Positions 51,438 to 59,764 of a stretch of 64,000 bases of DNA are shown one piece after another; the stretch's first letter is position 1, and each line of letters begins with the position of its first letter. Made by a program: the position numbers and the translations under genes. The stretch comes from an uncultured Eudoraea sp. GTDB taxonomy: Bacteria; Bacteroidota; Bacteroidia; Flavobacteriales; Flavobacteriaceae. The stretch lies in NCBI RefSeq assembly GCF_947490415.1, contig NZ_CANLGX010000004.1, positions 434,001 to 498,000 of the forward strand, written 5' to 3'. The notes below the pieces were generated by a model. That model was given only the letters and a program-made list of their open reading frames with translations, had not been told where the DNA came from and searched no databases.

Positions 51438-52699
51438 TGACAAATTGGAAAGTCATACTAGGTATTGCCAAAACGCATTTGTTAACCAAGATGAAGTCTA
51501 CCGTAACGGCTTCGCTTGGAGTTACTTTTGGCATTGGGGCCTATATAACGTTGGTAAGCTTTATGACTGGTTTGAATGGAATGTTAGATGATCTTGTTCT
51601 TAACCAGACCCCACATATTCATGTGTATAATGAAATTGAACCTTCAGCGGAACAACCAATTTCTTTATATGAAAAATTTGACGGAGGCTTAAATGTTATA
51701 CACTCCATCAGGCCTAAACAAAGTCAGCTGAAAATACATAATGCCCTTCCGATATTACATTATTTAAAAGAACATGAAAATGTAAAGGGGGCAACACCTC
51801 AACTCCGTTCCCAGATATTTTATTTATCAGGCTCCATTGAGCTTGGCGGGAATCTTGTGGGCGTTGATATTATGGAGGAAGTGCGCTTATCAAATATCCA
51901 GGAATATATTGTCGAAGGGAGCCCAGAGGCACTCAGGAATACGGACAATGGAATTTTACTCGGTTCGGGCCTAGCCAAGAAGATGTCATTAAGTGTCGGA
52001 AACAGAGTGCAGATCAGCACTGTAAAAGGCACTGTTTTTCCCTTGAAGATTGTTGGGATCTATCAAAGCGGTATTGCGGAAATAGACAATGTTCAAAGTT
52101 TTGCAAATCTTAAAACCGTACAAAAAATACAAGGAGAAGCCGAAAATTATGTTACCGATATCAATATAAAACTCCATGACATCTCGGAATCCGTACCTAT
52201 GGCCAGGCAGTTAGAAAGACAGTTTAAAATTAAAGCCACGGATATTAATGAAGCAAATGCCCAGTTCGAAACGGGTACTAATATTCGAAATATCATTACA
52301 TACGCAGTTTCAATAACTCTACTAATTGTTGCGGGCTTTGGAATCTACAATATTCTGAATATGCTTATTTATGAAAAAATGAAAGACATAGCCATTCTTA
52401 AGGCAACTGGATTTTCGGGTAGGGATGTGCAACTTATATTTATGAGTCAAGCTATGATAATTGGTGTTTCCGGGGGAATTGTTGGCTTAATAATAGGCTT
52501 TTTTTTATCAAGAATTATTGATAACATACCATTCGAAACCGAGGCGCTTCCAACTATAAGTACTTTTCCGGTAAATTATAACCCCGGCTATTACGTCATT
52601 GGAATTATCTTTGCACTTGTTTCCACATTTATTGCCGGTTACTTACCCTCCAATAAAGCTAAAAAAATAGATCCCGTGCGCATAATTCGCGGAACTTAA
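51437..52699 (+). CDS. FtsX-like ABC transporter permease (MacB/LolCE type)
   Basis: 420 residues: an N-terminal membrane segment (about 20-45), a large periplasmic MacB-PCD-like domain (about 45-280) and three C-terminal segments (about 285-310, 335-365, 385-405) with the GFSGRDVQLIF cytoplasmic loop typical of FtsX/LolC/MacB. There is no fused ATPase; the ATPase is the next gene. The group exports peptides, lipoproteins or toxins; substrate unknown. It starts directly at the end of the adaptor gene (1-base overlap) and is followed by the ATPase gene after 9 bases. Confidence 0.88.
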   Translation: MTNWKVILGIAKTHLLTKMKSTVTASLGVTFGIGAYITLVSFMTGLNGMLDDLVLNQTPHIHVYNEIEPSAEQPISLYEKFDGGLNVIHSIRPKQSQLKIHNALPILHYLKEHENVKGATPQLRSQIFYLSGSIELGGNLVGVDIMEEVRLSNIQEYIVEGSPEALRNTDNGILLGSGLAKKMSLSVGNRVQISTVKGTVFPLKIVGIYQSGIAEIDNVQSFANLKTVQKIQGEAENYVTDINIKLHDISESVPMARQLERQFKIKATDINEANAQFETGTNIRNIITYAVSITLLIVAGFGIYNILNMLIYEKMKDIAILKATGFSGRDVQLIFMSQAMIIGVSGGIVGLIIGFFLSRIIDNIPFETEALPTISTFPVNYNPGYYVIGIIFALVSTFIAGYLPSNKAKKIDPVRIIRGT

Positions 52700-52708
52700 T
52701 TCACAATT

Positions 52709-53389
52709 ATGGGAACTGTCCTGGAAACTAAAAATATTAATAAACATTTTAGAAAGCCCGTAGATTTTCATGTCTTAAAAGATATAAGCTTTAATGTGAA
52801 AGAAGGAGAGTTTGTATCCATTATGGGCAAGTCCGGTTCCGGTAAATCCACCCTGCTTTATATCCTTTCTACTATGGATACTGACTATGAAGGCGAATTA
52901 TTTTTAAATGAGGAACTCATCACAGGGAAACACCATAAGGAATTGTCGCAAATAAGGAACAAGCATATCGGGTTTGTATTTCAGTTTCATTATTTGCTAT
53001 CAGAATTCAGTGTGCTTGAGAATGTGATGCTGCCTGCTAAAAAATTGGCCTCTAAAACCTATGAAGAAATTGAACATGATGCCATGGAAAAATTAAATAT
53101 GTTGAACATCGGAAATTTGGCAAATAAAAGAGCCTCAAGGGTTTCCGGAGGTGAAAAACAACGTGTGGCTATTGCCAGAGCACTTATCAATAATCCGGAT
53201 ATTTTAATGGGCGATGAGCCCACAGGTAATCTCGACAGTTATAATGCCGAAAATGTCTTCCAGATATTTAAGAGGTTAAAGGAAGAGGAGGGGCTTTCTT
53301 TATTGGTTGTTACACATGATTTAGATTTTGCAAAACGCACAGATCGGATCATAGAAATGGAAGATGGTAAAATTCTTAACCCTATTTGA
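52709..53389 (+). CDS. ABC transporter ATP-binding protein (LolD/MacB type)
   Basis: A 226-residue ABC ATPase with Walker A GKSGSGKST (40-48), Q-loop near FQFHYLLSEFSV, signature VSGGEKQRVAIARAL, Walker B ILMGDEPT and the H-loop VTHD. This is the LolD/FtsE-like class that pairs with FtsX-type permeases. It completes the adaptor-permease-ATPase set. The preceding regulator gene and site I suggest induction with the rest of the stress island. It converges with a usp gene on the minus strand. Confidence 0.93.
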   Translation: MGTVLETKNINKHFRKPVDFHVLKDISFNVKEGEFVSIMGKSGSGKSTLLYILSTMDTDYEGELFLNEELITGKHHKELSQIRNKHIGFVFQFHYLLSEFSVLENVMLPAKKLASKTYEEIEHDAMEKLNMLNIGNLANKRASRVSGGEKQRVAIARALINNPDILMGDEPTGNLDSYNAENVFQIFKRLKEEEGLSLLVVTHDLDFAKRTDRIIEMEDGKILNPI

Positions 53390-53406
53390 ATTGCAGTATC
53401 CCAACT

Positions 53407-54243
53407 TTAGGGATTAAAGCAAAGTATCGGAATAGTGACTAAGGTCTCCATTTTTTTCACAATATCTTTATTAAAAATAGCAGCAAAGAGACCCTTATTT
53501 TCTCTTTCCAACATACCTAATATATCTGCATTCTCATCTTTAATATGCATTCTTAATCCCTGTTCAATACTATTAGCCAGTACCATGTGAAAACTTATTT
53601 TTTTGTACTGCACCTGAACTTCCAATAGTTCTTTAAACCATTCCATTTGTTGCATGGCTGCATATTCTTCCATTGTAGGGATATGAACCACTTCTATTTC
53701 GGCTTCGTAATATTCTGCTATCGCAGACAATTTTTTTATTGCAATAATATCAGAAGATTCAAAATCACTGGCATAAACAATTTTATTTAACTTTTTGTAA
53801 CTATAATGGGGAGGAATTATTAGTAATGGACACAGTTTCTTATCTATTAATTTATTAGCAATATTCCCGCTTAAGAAACCTCTGGCAGAGTGTTCACTTT
53901 TCATTCCTATGACTAGCAAATCAATCTTATCTTTATTTATTCGATCAATAATTCCTTTGCTTATTGAAGCATTTTGGGCAACTTCACAAATTAGTTGATT
54001 TTTGCTAAGATTTTGGTCAAGGTTTTTTATGCAATAGTCTTCCAGCATTTCTTTTTGCTCGATCATTGATAAATTATGTAATTGTTCAGACGACCTAATA
54101 CTAGATGTTCTTACGGGTGGAACATCATATATGTGAAATACAATCAGTTTGGCATTTAAAGTATCGCTGAGATTCTTTGCATAATTTAATGTTGAGATCG
54201 AATTTTTGGTACAATCCGTAGCATAGAGAATAGTGTCCATCAC
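53407..54243 (-). CDS. Tandem-domain universal stress protein, degenerate ATP loop
   Basis: Two Usp domains (about 1-140 and 145-278). The first starts ILYATDCTKNSISTLNYAKNL. Its loop reads GMKSEHSARGFLSGNIANK, lacking the second glycine of G-x2-G, so ATP binding is doubtful. The second domain starts NKIVYASDF and ends VTIPILCFN. It is the sixth usp gene in the window and is divergent from the third helical protein, with two Crp/Fnr-like sites in the gap. Its own site is 54294-54305. Confidence 0.85.
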   Translation of the reverse strand: MMDTILYATDCTKNSISTLNYAKNLSDTLNAKLIVFHIYDVPPVRTSSIRSSEQLHNLSMIEQKEMLEDYCIKNLDQNLSKNQLICEVAQNASISKGIIDRINKDKIDLLVIGMKSEHSARGFLSGNIANKLIDKKLCPLLIIPPHYSYKKLNKIVYASDFESSDIIAIKKLSAIAEYYEAEIEVVHIPTMEEYAAMQQMEWFKELLEVQVQYKKISFHMVLANSIEQGLRMHIKDENADILGMLERENKGLFAAIFNKDIVKKMETLVTIPILCFNP

Positions 54244-54262
54244 AAATCATTTAAAGATTATG

Positions 54263-54305
54263 TCAATTTACCTCAATCTGGCTTTGAATAATATGACATT
54301 GGTCA
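54263..54305 (-). promoter_or_regulatory. Crp/Fnr-like composite promoter (site J)
   Basis: TGACCAATGTCA (minus strand, 54294-54305), 23 bases, then TAAATTGA (54263-54270), a -7 box with a weaker 3' end. It ends 50 bases before the usp start at 54243. Confidence 0.65.
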
Positions 54306-54318
54306 CAAAAGCTTCACA

Positions 54319-54361
54319 TGACTTATATCATAAAAAATAGCCTTTAACTGAACTACTTTTA
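54319..54361 (+). promoter_or_regulatory. Crp/Fnr-like composite promoter (site K)
   Basis: TGACTTATATCA at 54319-54330, 23 bases, then TACTTTTA at 54354-54361. It serves the third helical protein gene. It lies 25 bases from site J, which faces the other way. Confidence 0.7.
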
Positions 54362-54387
54362 AGATCCAAACTAAAAGTCAATTTATC

Positions 54388-54837
54388 ATGGATAACAACA
54401 ATAAATCAACTCAGGAAAATACTTTTGAAGCGGTAAACTGGCAAGAACTTTATATCCTTACCGATCATTGGAAGTCAGATCTGAACTTCTATAAAGATGA
54501 CCTCAGGTTTTTACATCATTTGATAGAGAAATATATTATTTGGATTACAAAAGACGACAACCTTAACTTGGTACAAGAAATAAAGAAAAATCTTTTTGAG
54601 ATTCGGAATGAAGGTATTGACTTAATGAAGGAGGTAATCTCACACCAGAGCAATTTGGGACTTATGGTAGAAAATCCGGTTCAGAGTTCAAACCCACAAT
54701 TTGTGAAAGATCATGAAGCCCTGGAAGATAAAATTTCAAAATTCGTCAAATCGTTCAGATCCAATCGAAAAGAAGTATTTAAAATTACAGAATACATCAT
54801 AGACAGCGAGAAGTTACCAAATATTCTTAAATCCTAA
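54388..54837 (+). CDS. Helical small protein, paralog family member 3
   Basis: A 149-residue helical protein. WKSDLNFYKDDLRFLHHLIEKY at about 28-49 matches the WxSxLxFxxDExxFLxxLxxxY pattern of the two paralogs at 36-37 kb. Later HQSNL and HEALEDKI follow in the places of HENKL and HRELTSSM. It is divergent from a usp gene and under site K. Three paralogs at both ends of the stress island and under the same promoter type suggest a common role. No known domain is recognised. Confidence 0.7.
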   Translation: MDNNNKSTQENTFEAVNWQELYILTDHWKSDLNFYKDDLRFLHHLIEKYIIWITKDDNLNLVQEIKKNLFEIRNEGIDLMKEVISHQSNLGLMVENPVQSSNPQFVKDHEALEDKISKFVKSFRSNRKEVFKITEYIIDSEKLPNILKS

Positions 54838-54941
54838 TCCAGTACAATAATCTTTAGATATCTTCATAAACAGTTTTGATAATTGTTGATTTCTGATGCA
54901 CTAAGTAACCGCGATTAATCTTCCAAATAGAAATACTTCGC

Positions 54942-54949
54942 TATATTTG
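54942..54949 (+). promoter_or_regulatory. -7 box of the tRNA-Leu gene
   Basis: TATATTTG is a perfect TAnnTTTG box, 21 bases before the mature tRNA start. I see no TTTG at the -33 position. Confidence 0.6.
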
Positions 54950-54969
54950 CACCGCAATTTTAGTATAAT

Positions 54970-55053
54970 GCCCACGTGGTGAAATTGGTATACACGCTAC
55001 CTTGAGGGGGTAGTGTTCGAAAGGACGTGCTGGTTCGACTCCAGTCGTGGGCA
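54970..55053 (+). tRNA. tRNA-Leu (anticodon GAG)
   Basis: The acceptor stem pairs GCCCACG (54970-54976) with CGTGGGC (55046-55052), with discriminator A at 55053. The anticodon stem is CTACC/GGTAG with loop TTGAGGG, giving anticodon GAG. A long variable arm and the T-arm GGTTCGACTCC are present, as in class II tRNAs. CCA is not encoded. A terminator follows. Confidence 0.95.
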
Positions 55054-55056
55054 CAA

Positions 55057-55090
55057 AAAAACTGCTTCTGTTAAAAAAGGAGCAGTTTTT
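55057..55090 (+). terminator. Intrinsic terminator of tRNA-Leu
   Basis: AAAAACTGCT (55057-55066) pairs perfectly with AGCAGTTTTT (55081-55090) around a 14-base loop. It can also serve the DUF1080 gene on the other strand, which ends at 55110. Confidence 0.85.
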
Positions 55091-55109
55091 AGATTTAAGG
55101 TATAAAAAT

Positions 55110-55826
55110 TTATAAACGCCTTACCCTTACATTTCTGAACCATACGCCTGCACCGTGGTCCTGAAGAGCTAAATAGCCATCATTGGTTTTGCCGTAATCA
55201 GGATATTCATTCCATTTACCGCTATTGCGTTTTTCTAACCAATCTTGCGAGTTTTTATCAAATTCAACAATTTTCTGACCATTAAGCCAATGTTCAGCCT
55301 TGCCCTTATTAAAAACAATCTTACTTGTATTCCATTCCCCTACTGGTTTCAGGGTTTTGTTTTCATTAGCTACATGCATAGCATAATTGGCGCCGGTCTT
55401 TTGCCAGTCTTCAATGGGTTCTTCAAAACCTACATCATCCAATATCTGGTATTCCGGTCCGGTTTCATAAGGTGAATGATATATGGTATCTTCCACAACA
55501 TGATAAAAAGCACCGCTATTGCCCCCTTTGGATATTTTCCATTCAAAAGCAAATTCAAAATTATCATATGTTTCAGTACTAATGATATCACCTCCAACAT
55601 CTCCCCCTTCTCCAAAACATTCTATCACCCCATCTTTAATTGACCAATTTGATGGAAGGGAATCCTGGTTGTAGCCCCTCCAGTCAGACGTTTCCATGAG
55701 TTCAATCCATTCACTGGTTACTATTTGATCTTCTTTTGCGGCAGGTGTTTCTGCTTTCTTCTTCTCTGTGTCCTTGCAGGCTCCAATTAAGAGCACCAAA
55801 CCAATAATTATTATTCGCAGTTTCAT
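55110..55826 (-). CDS. DUF1080 lipoprotein (3-keto-disaccharide hydrolase-like)
   Basis: A lipoprotein signal (VLLIGACKD) is followed by a DUF1080 concanavalin-type beta sandwich. It has ELMETSDWRGYNQDSLP, FEFAFEWKISKGGNSGAFYHV, YEYQI-like PEYQILDD and the LQDHGAGVWFRNVRVR end typical of the family. Some family members hydrolyse 3-keto-glycosides or bind carbohydrate. ATG 55826 is used, giving the signal; a longer frame would overlap the upstream gene. The Gfo/Idh gene ends 11 bases before it, so the two form an operon for sugar oxidation and cleavage; the substrate is unknown. Confidence 0.83.
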   Translation of the reverse strand: MKLRIIIIGLVLLIGACKDTEKKKAETPAAKEDQIVTSEWIELMETSDWRGYNQDSLPSNWSIKDGVIECFGEGGDVGGDIISTETYDNFEFAFEWKISKGGNSGAFYHVVEDTIYHSPYETGPEYQILDDVGFEEPIEDWQKTGANYAMHVANENKTLKPVGEWNTSKIVFNKGKAEHWLNGQKIVEFDKNSQDWLEKRNSGKWNEYPDYGKTNDGYLALQDHGAGVWFRNVRVRRL

Positions 55827-55837
55827 AATCTTCAAAT

Positions 55838-57193
55838 TTAAAGTAGTTTCATCCCAACAGGATCCCATTTTATCGCTTTATCTAAAAAATAACTATCGTT
55901 ACAGGCTAAAGCGGGTGCCGCCGCGCGATAACCAAATACAGCGTCTTCAGATACAGCTTTACCTCCTCTGATAGCATTGAACCAATTAGAAAAATGATCA
56001 TAGTGGGCTCCATTATATCCTTCCTCTGCTTCAAAAACAATCTCTTCCTGAGGAAGCATCTTTTTCCTTGAACTGGCACTTCCAGTTTGTGACGCCTTGG
56101 CCTGTAAAAATGGATCGTTGTCAAATTGCTCATTATTCCTCCTTAAAATCACCTTTCTCCATTGGACATCCATAGATCCCTCGCTACCAACAATTCTTAG
56201 ATAAGTTGTTCCAGAGGTACCATCAACAAAATTACAACGCAATGAAAGATTAAAAGGAGGGTGTTCTTCAGAATCGGGATAATCGAATACCCCCAGAAGT
56301 ACGTCCGGAACTTCCCTGCCGTCTTTCCAATAGCGCAATCCCCCGGATGAATAAATTTGATTAGGACCTTTTGATTTGGTAATAAAATGAAGGCTGGAAA
56401 AAAGATGAACAAAAAGATCACCTGACATCCCTGTGCCATAATCTTTATAGTTTCTCCATCTGAAAAAACGCGTAGCATCAAAAGGTCGTTTATTGGTATT
56501 CATCAAAAAGGTATCCCAATCTACGGTTTTAGGAGAAGCATCCTTGGGAATATTATATTGCCAGGCGCCTGTTGGGCTCCTCCTTGCCCAAAAACCTTCC
56601 GCATAATTAATATCGCCAATTGCTCCCTGAGCCAATAACTCTTTAGCCTTTTCATTTCCGAGTGAAGACATTCCCTGACTACCCACCTGGAATACCATTC
56701 CCGTCTCATTCTGAGCTTTTATAACATCATGCCCCTCGTCTAAAGAATGGACCATAGGCTTTTCACAATAAACATGTTTACCTGCGCGCATGGCGTCTAT
56801 TGAAATCTGTTTATGCCAATGATCCGGTGTTCCAATAATAACCGCATCCACATCTTTCCTGGCTAATATTTCCTTGTACTGTTTGGTTGTAAACAAATCT
56901 TTACCCCATCTTTCCCTGGCTCTTTCAAGATGCCCATCATAAAGATCACAAACTGCAACTAGTTTTACACCATCGTGTTTTAAGGCTGTAATTGTATCCT
57001 CAGATCCCATACCCCCGGCCCCTATAAGAGCAATTTGTATATTACTGTTTGCGCTATATTTTTTTCTGCTCAAATAAGAAATATTCGGGATTGTTCCGGC
57101 ACCGATGATTGATGGTGTGCTGGCCAAAGCCAGAGTTCCGGCTCCGATTCTCTTTAAAAACTGCTTTCTGGTTTGGGTGGTTCTTTTTGACAT
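55838..57193 (-). CDS. Gfo/Idh/MocA-family oxidoreductase with Tat-like signal
   Basis: The N-terminus has RTTQTRKQFLKRIGAG and a hydrophobic stretch, a twin-arginine-like signal (RK form). A Rossmann motif GAGGMGSE (58-65) and the EKPMVHSLDEG loop with catalytic Lys follow, then the beta-sheet C-domain. This exported group oxidises sugars with a bound nicotinamide cofactor, which must be folded before Tat export. Next to a DUF1080 gene it fits the known glycoside 3-oxidation/hydrolysis type of pair. It is divergent from the CarH-like gene. Confidence 0.87.
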   Translation of the reverse strand: MSKRTTQTRKQFLKRIGAGTLALASTPSIIGAGTIPNISYLSRKKYSANSNIQIALIGAGGMGSEDTITALKHDGVKLVAVCDLYDGHLERARERWGKDLFTTKQYKEILARKDVDAVIIGTPDHWHKQISIDAMRAGKHVYCEKPMVHSLDEGHDVIKAQNETGMVFQVGSQGMSSLGNEKAKELLAQGAIGDINYAEGFWARRSPTGAWQYNIPKDASPKTVDWDTFLMNTNKRPFDATRFFRWRNYKDYGTGMSGDLFVHLFSSLHFITKSKGPNQIYSSGGLRYWKDGREVPDVLLGVFDYPDSEEHPPFNLSLRCNFVDGTSGTTYLRIVGSEGSMDVQWRKVILRRNNEQFDNDPFLQAKASQTGSASSRKKMLPQEEIVFEAEEGYNGAHYDHFSNWFNAIRGGKAVSEDAVFGYRAAAPALACNDSYFLDKAIKWDPVGMKLL

Positions 57194-57369
57194 AGTATTC
57201 TATGATTAGCGAAGCTAAATATATCCATTTATTATAGAATTTTTAAAATTTTCACAGCATAAACTAAAAAAAATGATCCCTTTGCGGATTACTTCAGAAA
57301 AAATTAACGAAACTATTGAATACTTCCGCTTATAAAATTGTAGATTTGTTTAAAGATTATTCACAAAAC

Positions 57370-58266
57370 ATGAACAATGTAAAAAAATCTTTTAGTATTC
57401 GGGATTTGGAAAACCTGTCCGGTATAAAAGCACATACTATTCGAATCTGGGAAAAAAGATACGGGCTATTGTCGCCCGAGCGAACCAGTACCAACATCAG
57501 GACCTATAGCCTGGCAAGTCTTCAGAAATTGCTCAATATTACCCTTCTCTATAATAACGGTTATAAAATATCTAAGATTGCAAAACTCCAAGAATCAGAT
57601 ATTCCACTGATAGTCAGGGAGATTACGGCCAAAAGCAGCACTAAAAATCATGCGATAAATGCCTTTAAACTATCCATGATTAACTTTGACCTGTCATTAT
57701 TCCAAAATACCTATAGTAGCCTACTTGCGGAAAAATCATTTCGAGATATTTTTTGGGAATACTTCATTCCTTTATTAAATGAACTTGGATTATTATGGCA
57801 GACAGATACCATTAGCCCGGCACATGAGCATTTTATTACTAATTTGATTAAACAGAAGATTTACACGAGTACCGAGAAATTACAGTTGATGGAACCGACT
57901 AACGATGAAAAGGTATTCGTTCTATTTCTGCCTGAAAATGAAATTCATGAAATTGGGCTGCTATTTATTAATTATGAAATTATTCTTCATGGTTACAAAA
58001 CTATTTATCTGGGTCAGACTATGCCTTTAGAAAATTTGGTAGACCTGGAAAATTATTATAATAATATCCATTATTTGTCTTACTTTACTGTGGTACCAAA
58101 CAAGGACAAATTAGAGAAATACATTGCTGACTTTACAAAATATTTAAACCAGCATAATTCCAATTTATGGATTTTAGGCAGGCAAATTCAACACATAAAT
58201 AAAGAAAAACTTCCGCCACACATTCGTACCTTTGACTCTATTGAACAATTGTCTAAAGCATTATAA
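57370..58266 (+). CDS. CarH-like MerR/B12-binding photoreceptor regulator
   Basis: MerR winged helix at about 8-75 (SIRDLENLSGIKAHTIRIWEKRYGLL) is followed by a helical domain with Trp143, Glu153 and His154, exactly the Wx9EH motif of adenosylcobalamin photoreceptors, and a B12-binding Rossmann part with ExHxxG (Glu191, His193, Gly196). CarH binds DNA in the dark with B12 and lets go in light, turning on carotenoid genes. ATG 57370 is chosen over a TTG at 57316. It leads crtI, crtB and crtZ with gaps of 21, 10 and 1 bases, so it is probably autoregulated. Confidence 0.88.
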   Translation: MNNVKKSFSIRDLENLSGIKAHTIRIWEKRYGLLSPERTSTNIRTYSLASLQKLLNITLLYNNGYKISKIAKLQESDIPLIVREITAKSSTKNHAINAFKLSMINFDLSLFQNTYSSLLAEKSFRDIFWEYFIPLLNELGLLWQTDTISPAHEHFITNLIKQKIYTSTEKLQLMEPTNDEKVFVLFLPENEIHEIGLLFINYEIILHGYKTIYLGQTMPLENLVDLENYYNNIHYLSYFTVVPNKDKLEKYIADFTKYLNQHNSNLWILGRQIQHINKEKLPPHIRTFDSIEQLSKAL

Positions 58267-58287
58267 AACACAAATAGCAGTCAAACC

Positions 58288-59754
58288 ATGAATAGCAACA
58301 AACAAAAAGTTGTAATCATTGGATCGGGGTTTTCATCCCTTTCGGCCTCTTGCTATCTGGCTAAAAAAGGCTTTAATGTTAGTCTTTTTGAAAAGAACGA
58401 TACAGTGGGTGGAAGAGCCAGACAACTCATTACTGAAGGGTTTACCTTTGACATAGGTCCTAGTTGGTATTGGATGCCGGATATTTTTGACCGATTCTTT
58501 GCAGATTTTGGCAAACAAACCTCAGACTATTACCAATTGGATAAATTAAGTCCTGCTTATAAAATTTTCTTTGAGGACGATGTTATAACGATCGGGGACT
58601 GCATGAATAAAATTTGCGAGGAATTTGAACGAATTGAAAAAGGCAGTTCCAAGCATCTTAAAACATTTATTGCCAAGGCTCAAAAAAATTACAATATTGC
58701 CATTAATGAAATAGTCTATCGTCCCGGGCTTTCACCCTTAGAGCTAATAACGAAGGATACCATAATAAGAGTAGACCAATTCTTTAAAACAATAAGTCAG
58801 GAAGTCCGAAAAAATTTTAAAAACCCGAAACTTATTTCCACACTGGAATTTCCTGTGTTATTTCTTGGAGCAAAGCCCAGTAACACCCCGGCGTTTTATA
58901 GTTTTATGAATTTTGCAGATTTTGGACTCGGAACCTGGCATCCCAGAGGAGGAATGTACCAGATAATTATTGGAATGAAAACTTTAGCGCTGGAATTAGG
59001 GGTTGCAATTCACACGGATAGCCCAGTAGAAAAGATCGTTGTACGTGAGGGTAAGGCAACTGGGATATTAGTGAATTCTGAAATAATTGATGCAGATATG
59101 GTATTAAGTGGTGCCGATTATCATCATACAGAAACCCTGTTGGATAGCCCTTATCGGCAATATTCTGAAAAATATTGGCAAAGAAAAACCTTTGCACCTT
59201 CCTCTTTACTATTTTTTATTGGATTTGATAAAAAATTAAAAAATATTGAACATCATAATCTCTTTTTTGACACAGATTTTAGTGAACATGCCTCTGAGAT
59301 TTATGACAATCCTAAATGGCCAACAAGACCATTATTTTATGCAAACTTCCCTTCTGTAACAGATAAAACCATGGCGCCAGATAATAAAGAAACCGGGTTC
59401 TTCCTGATTCCCATAGCCCCAGGCTTAGAGGATACTCAAGAACTTAGGGATCAATATTTTGATATTATATTGAAAAGATTCCAGGAGCGTACAGGGCAGC
59501 TTGTTGAAAATAATATTATATTTAAAAAGTCTTTTTGTGTGAATGACTTTAAGGAACAGTATAACTCTTATAAAGGAAATGCCTATGGTATGGCAAATAC
59601 ATTATCACAAACGGCATTTATGAGACCCGGTTTGAAGAGCAAAAAGGTTAATAATCTATTTTTTACCGGGCAATTAACAGTCCCCGGGCCAGGAGTTCCT
59701 CCTTCTTTGATTTCGGGAAAATTAGTTTCCGAATTGATGGAGAAAAATAATTAA
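58288..59754 (+). CDS. crtI: Phytoene desaturase CrtI
   Basis: An FAD-dependent desaturase of 488 residues. The N-terminal dinucleotide site is IGSGFSSLSAS (11-21) with FEKNDTVGGRA, and the C-terminal crt signature LFFTGQLTVPGPGVPPSLISGK lies near 460-480. CrtI converts phytoene to lycopene in four desaturations at the membrane. It follows the CarH-like gene and precedes crtB, so the chain is regulator, desaturase, synthase, hydroxylase. Length is normal. Confidence 0.94.
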   Translation: MNSNKQKVVIIGSGFSSLSASCYLAKKGFNVSLFEKNDTVGGRARQLITEGFTFDIGPSWYWMPDIFDRFFADFGKQTSDYYQLDKLSPAYKIFFEDDVITIGDCMNKICEEFERIEKGSSKHLKTFIAKAQKNYNIAINEIVYRPGLSPLELITKDTIIRVDQFFKTISQEVRKNFKNPKLISTLEFPVLFLGAKPSNTPAFYSFMNFADFGLGTWHPRGGMYQIIIGMKTLALELGVAIHTDSPVEKIVVREGKATGILVNSEIIDADMVLSGADYHHTETLLDSPYRQYSEKYWQRKTFAPSSLLFFIGFDKKLKNIEHHNLFFDTDFSEHASEIYDNPKWPTRPLFYANFPSVTDKTMAPDNKETGFFLIPIAPGLEDTQELRDQYFDIILKRFQERTGQLVENNIIFKKSFCVNDFKEQYNSYKGNAYGMANTLSQTAFMRPGLKSKKVNNLFFTGQLTVPGPGVPPSLISGKLVSELMEKNN

Positions 59755-59764
59755 TAGTTAGTAG

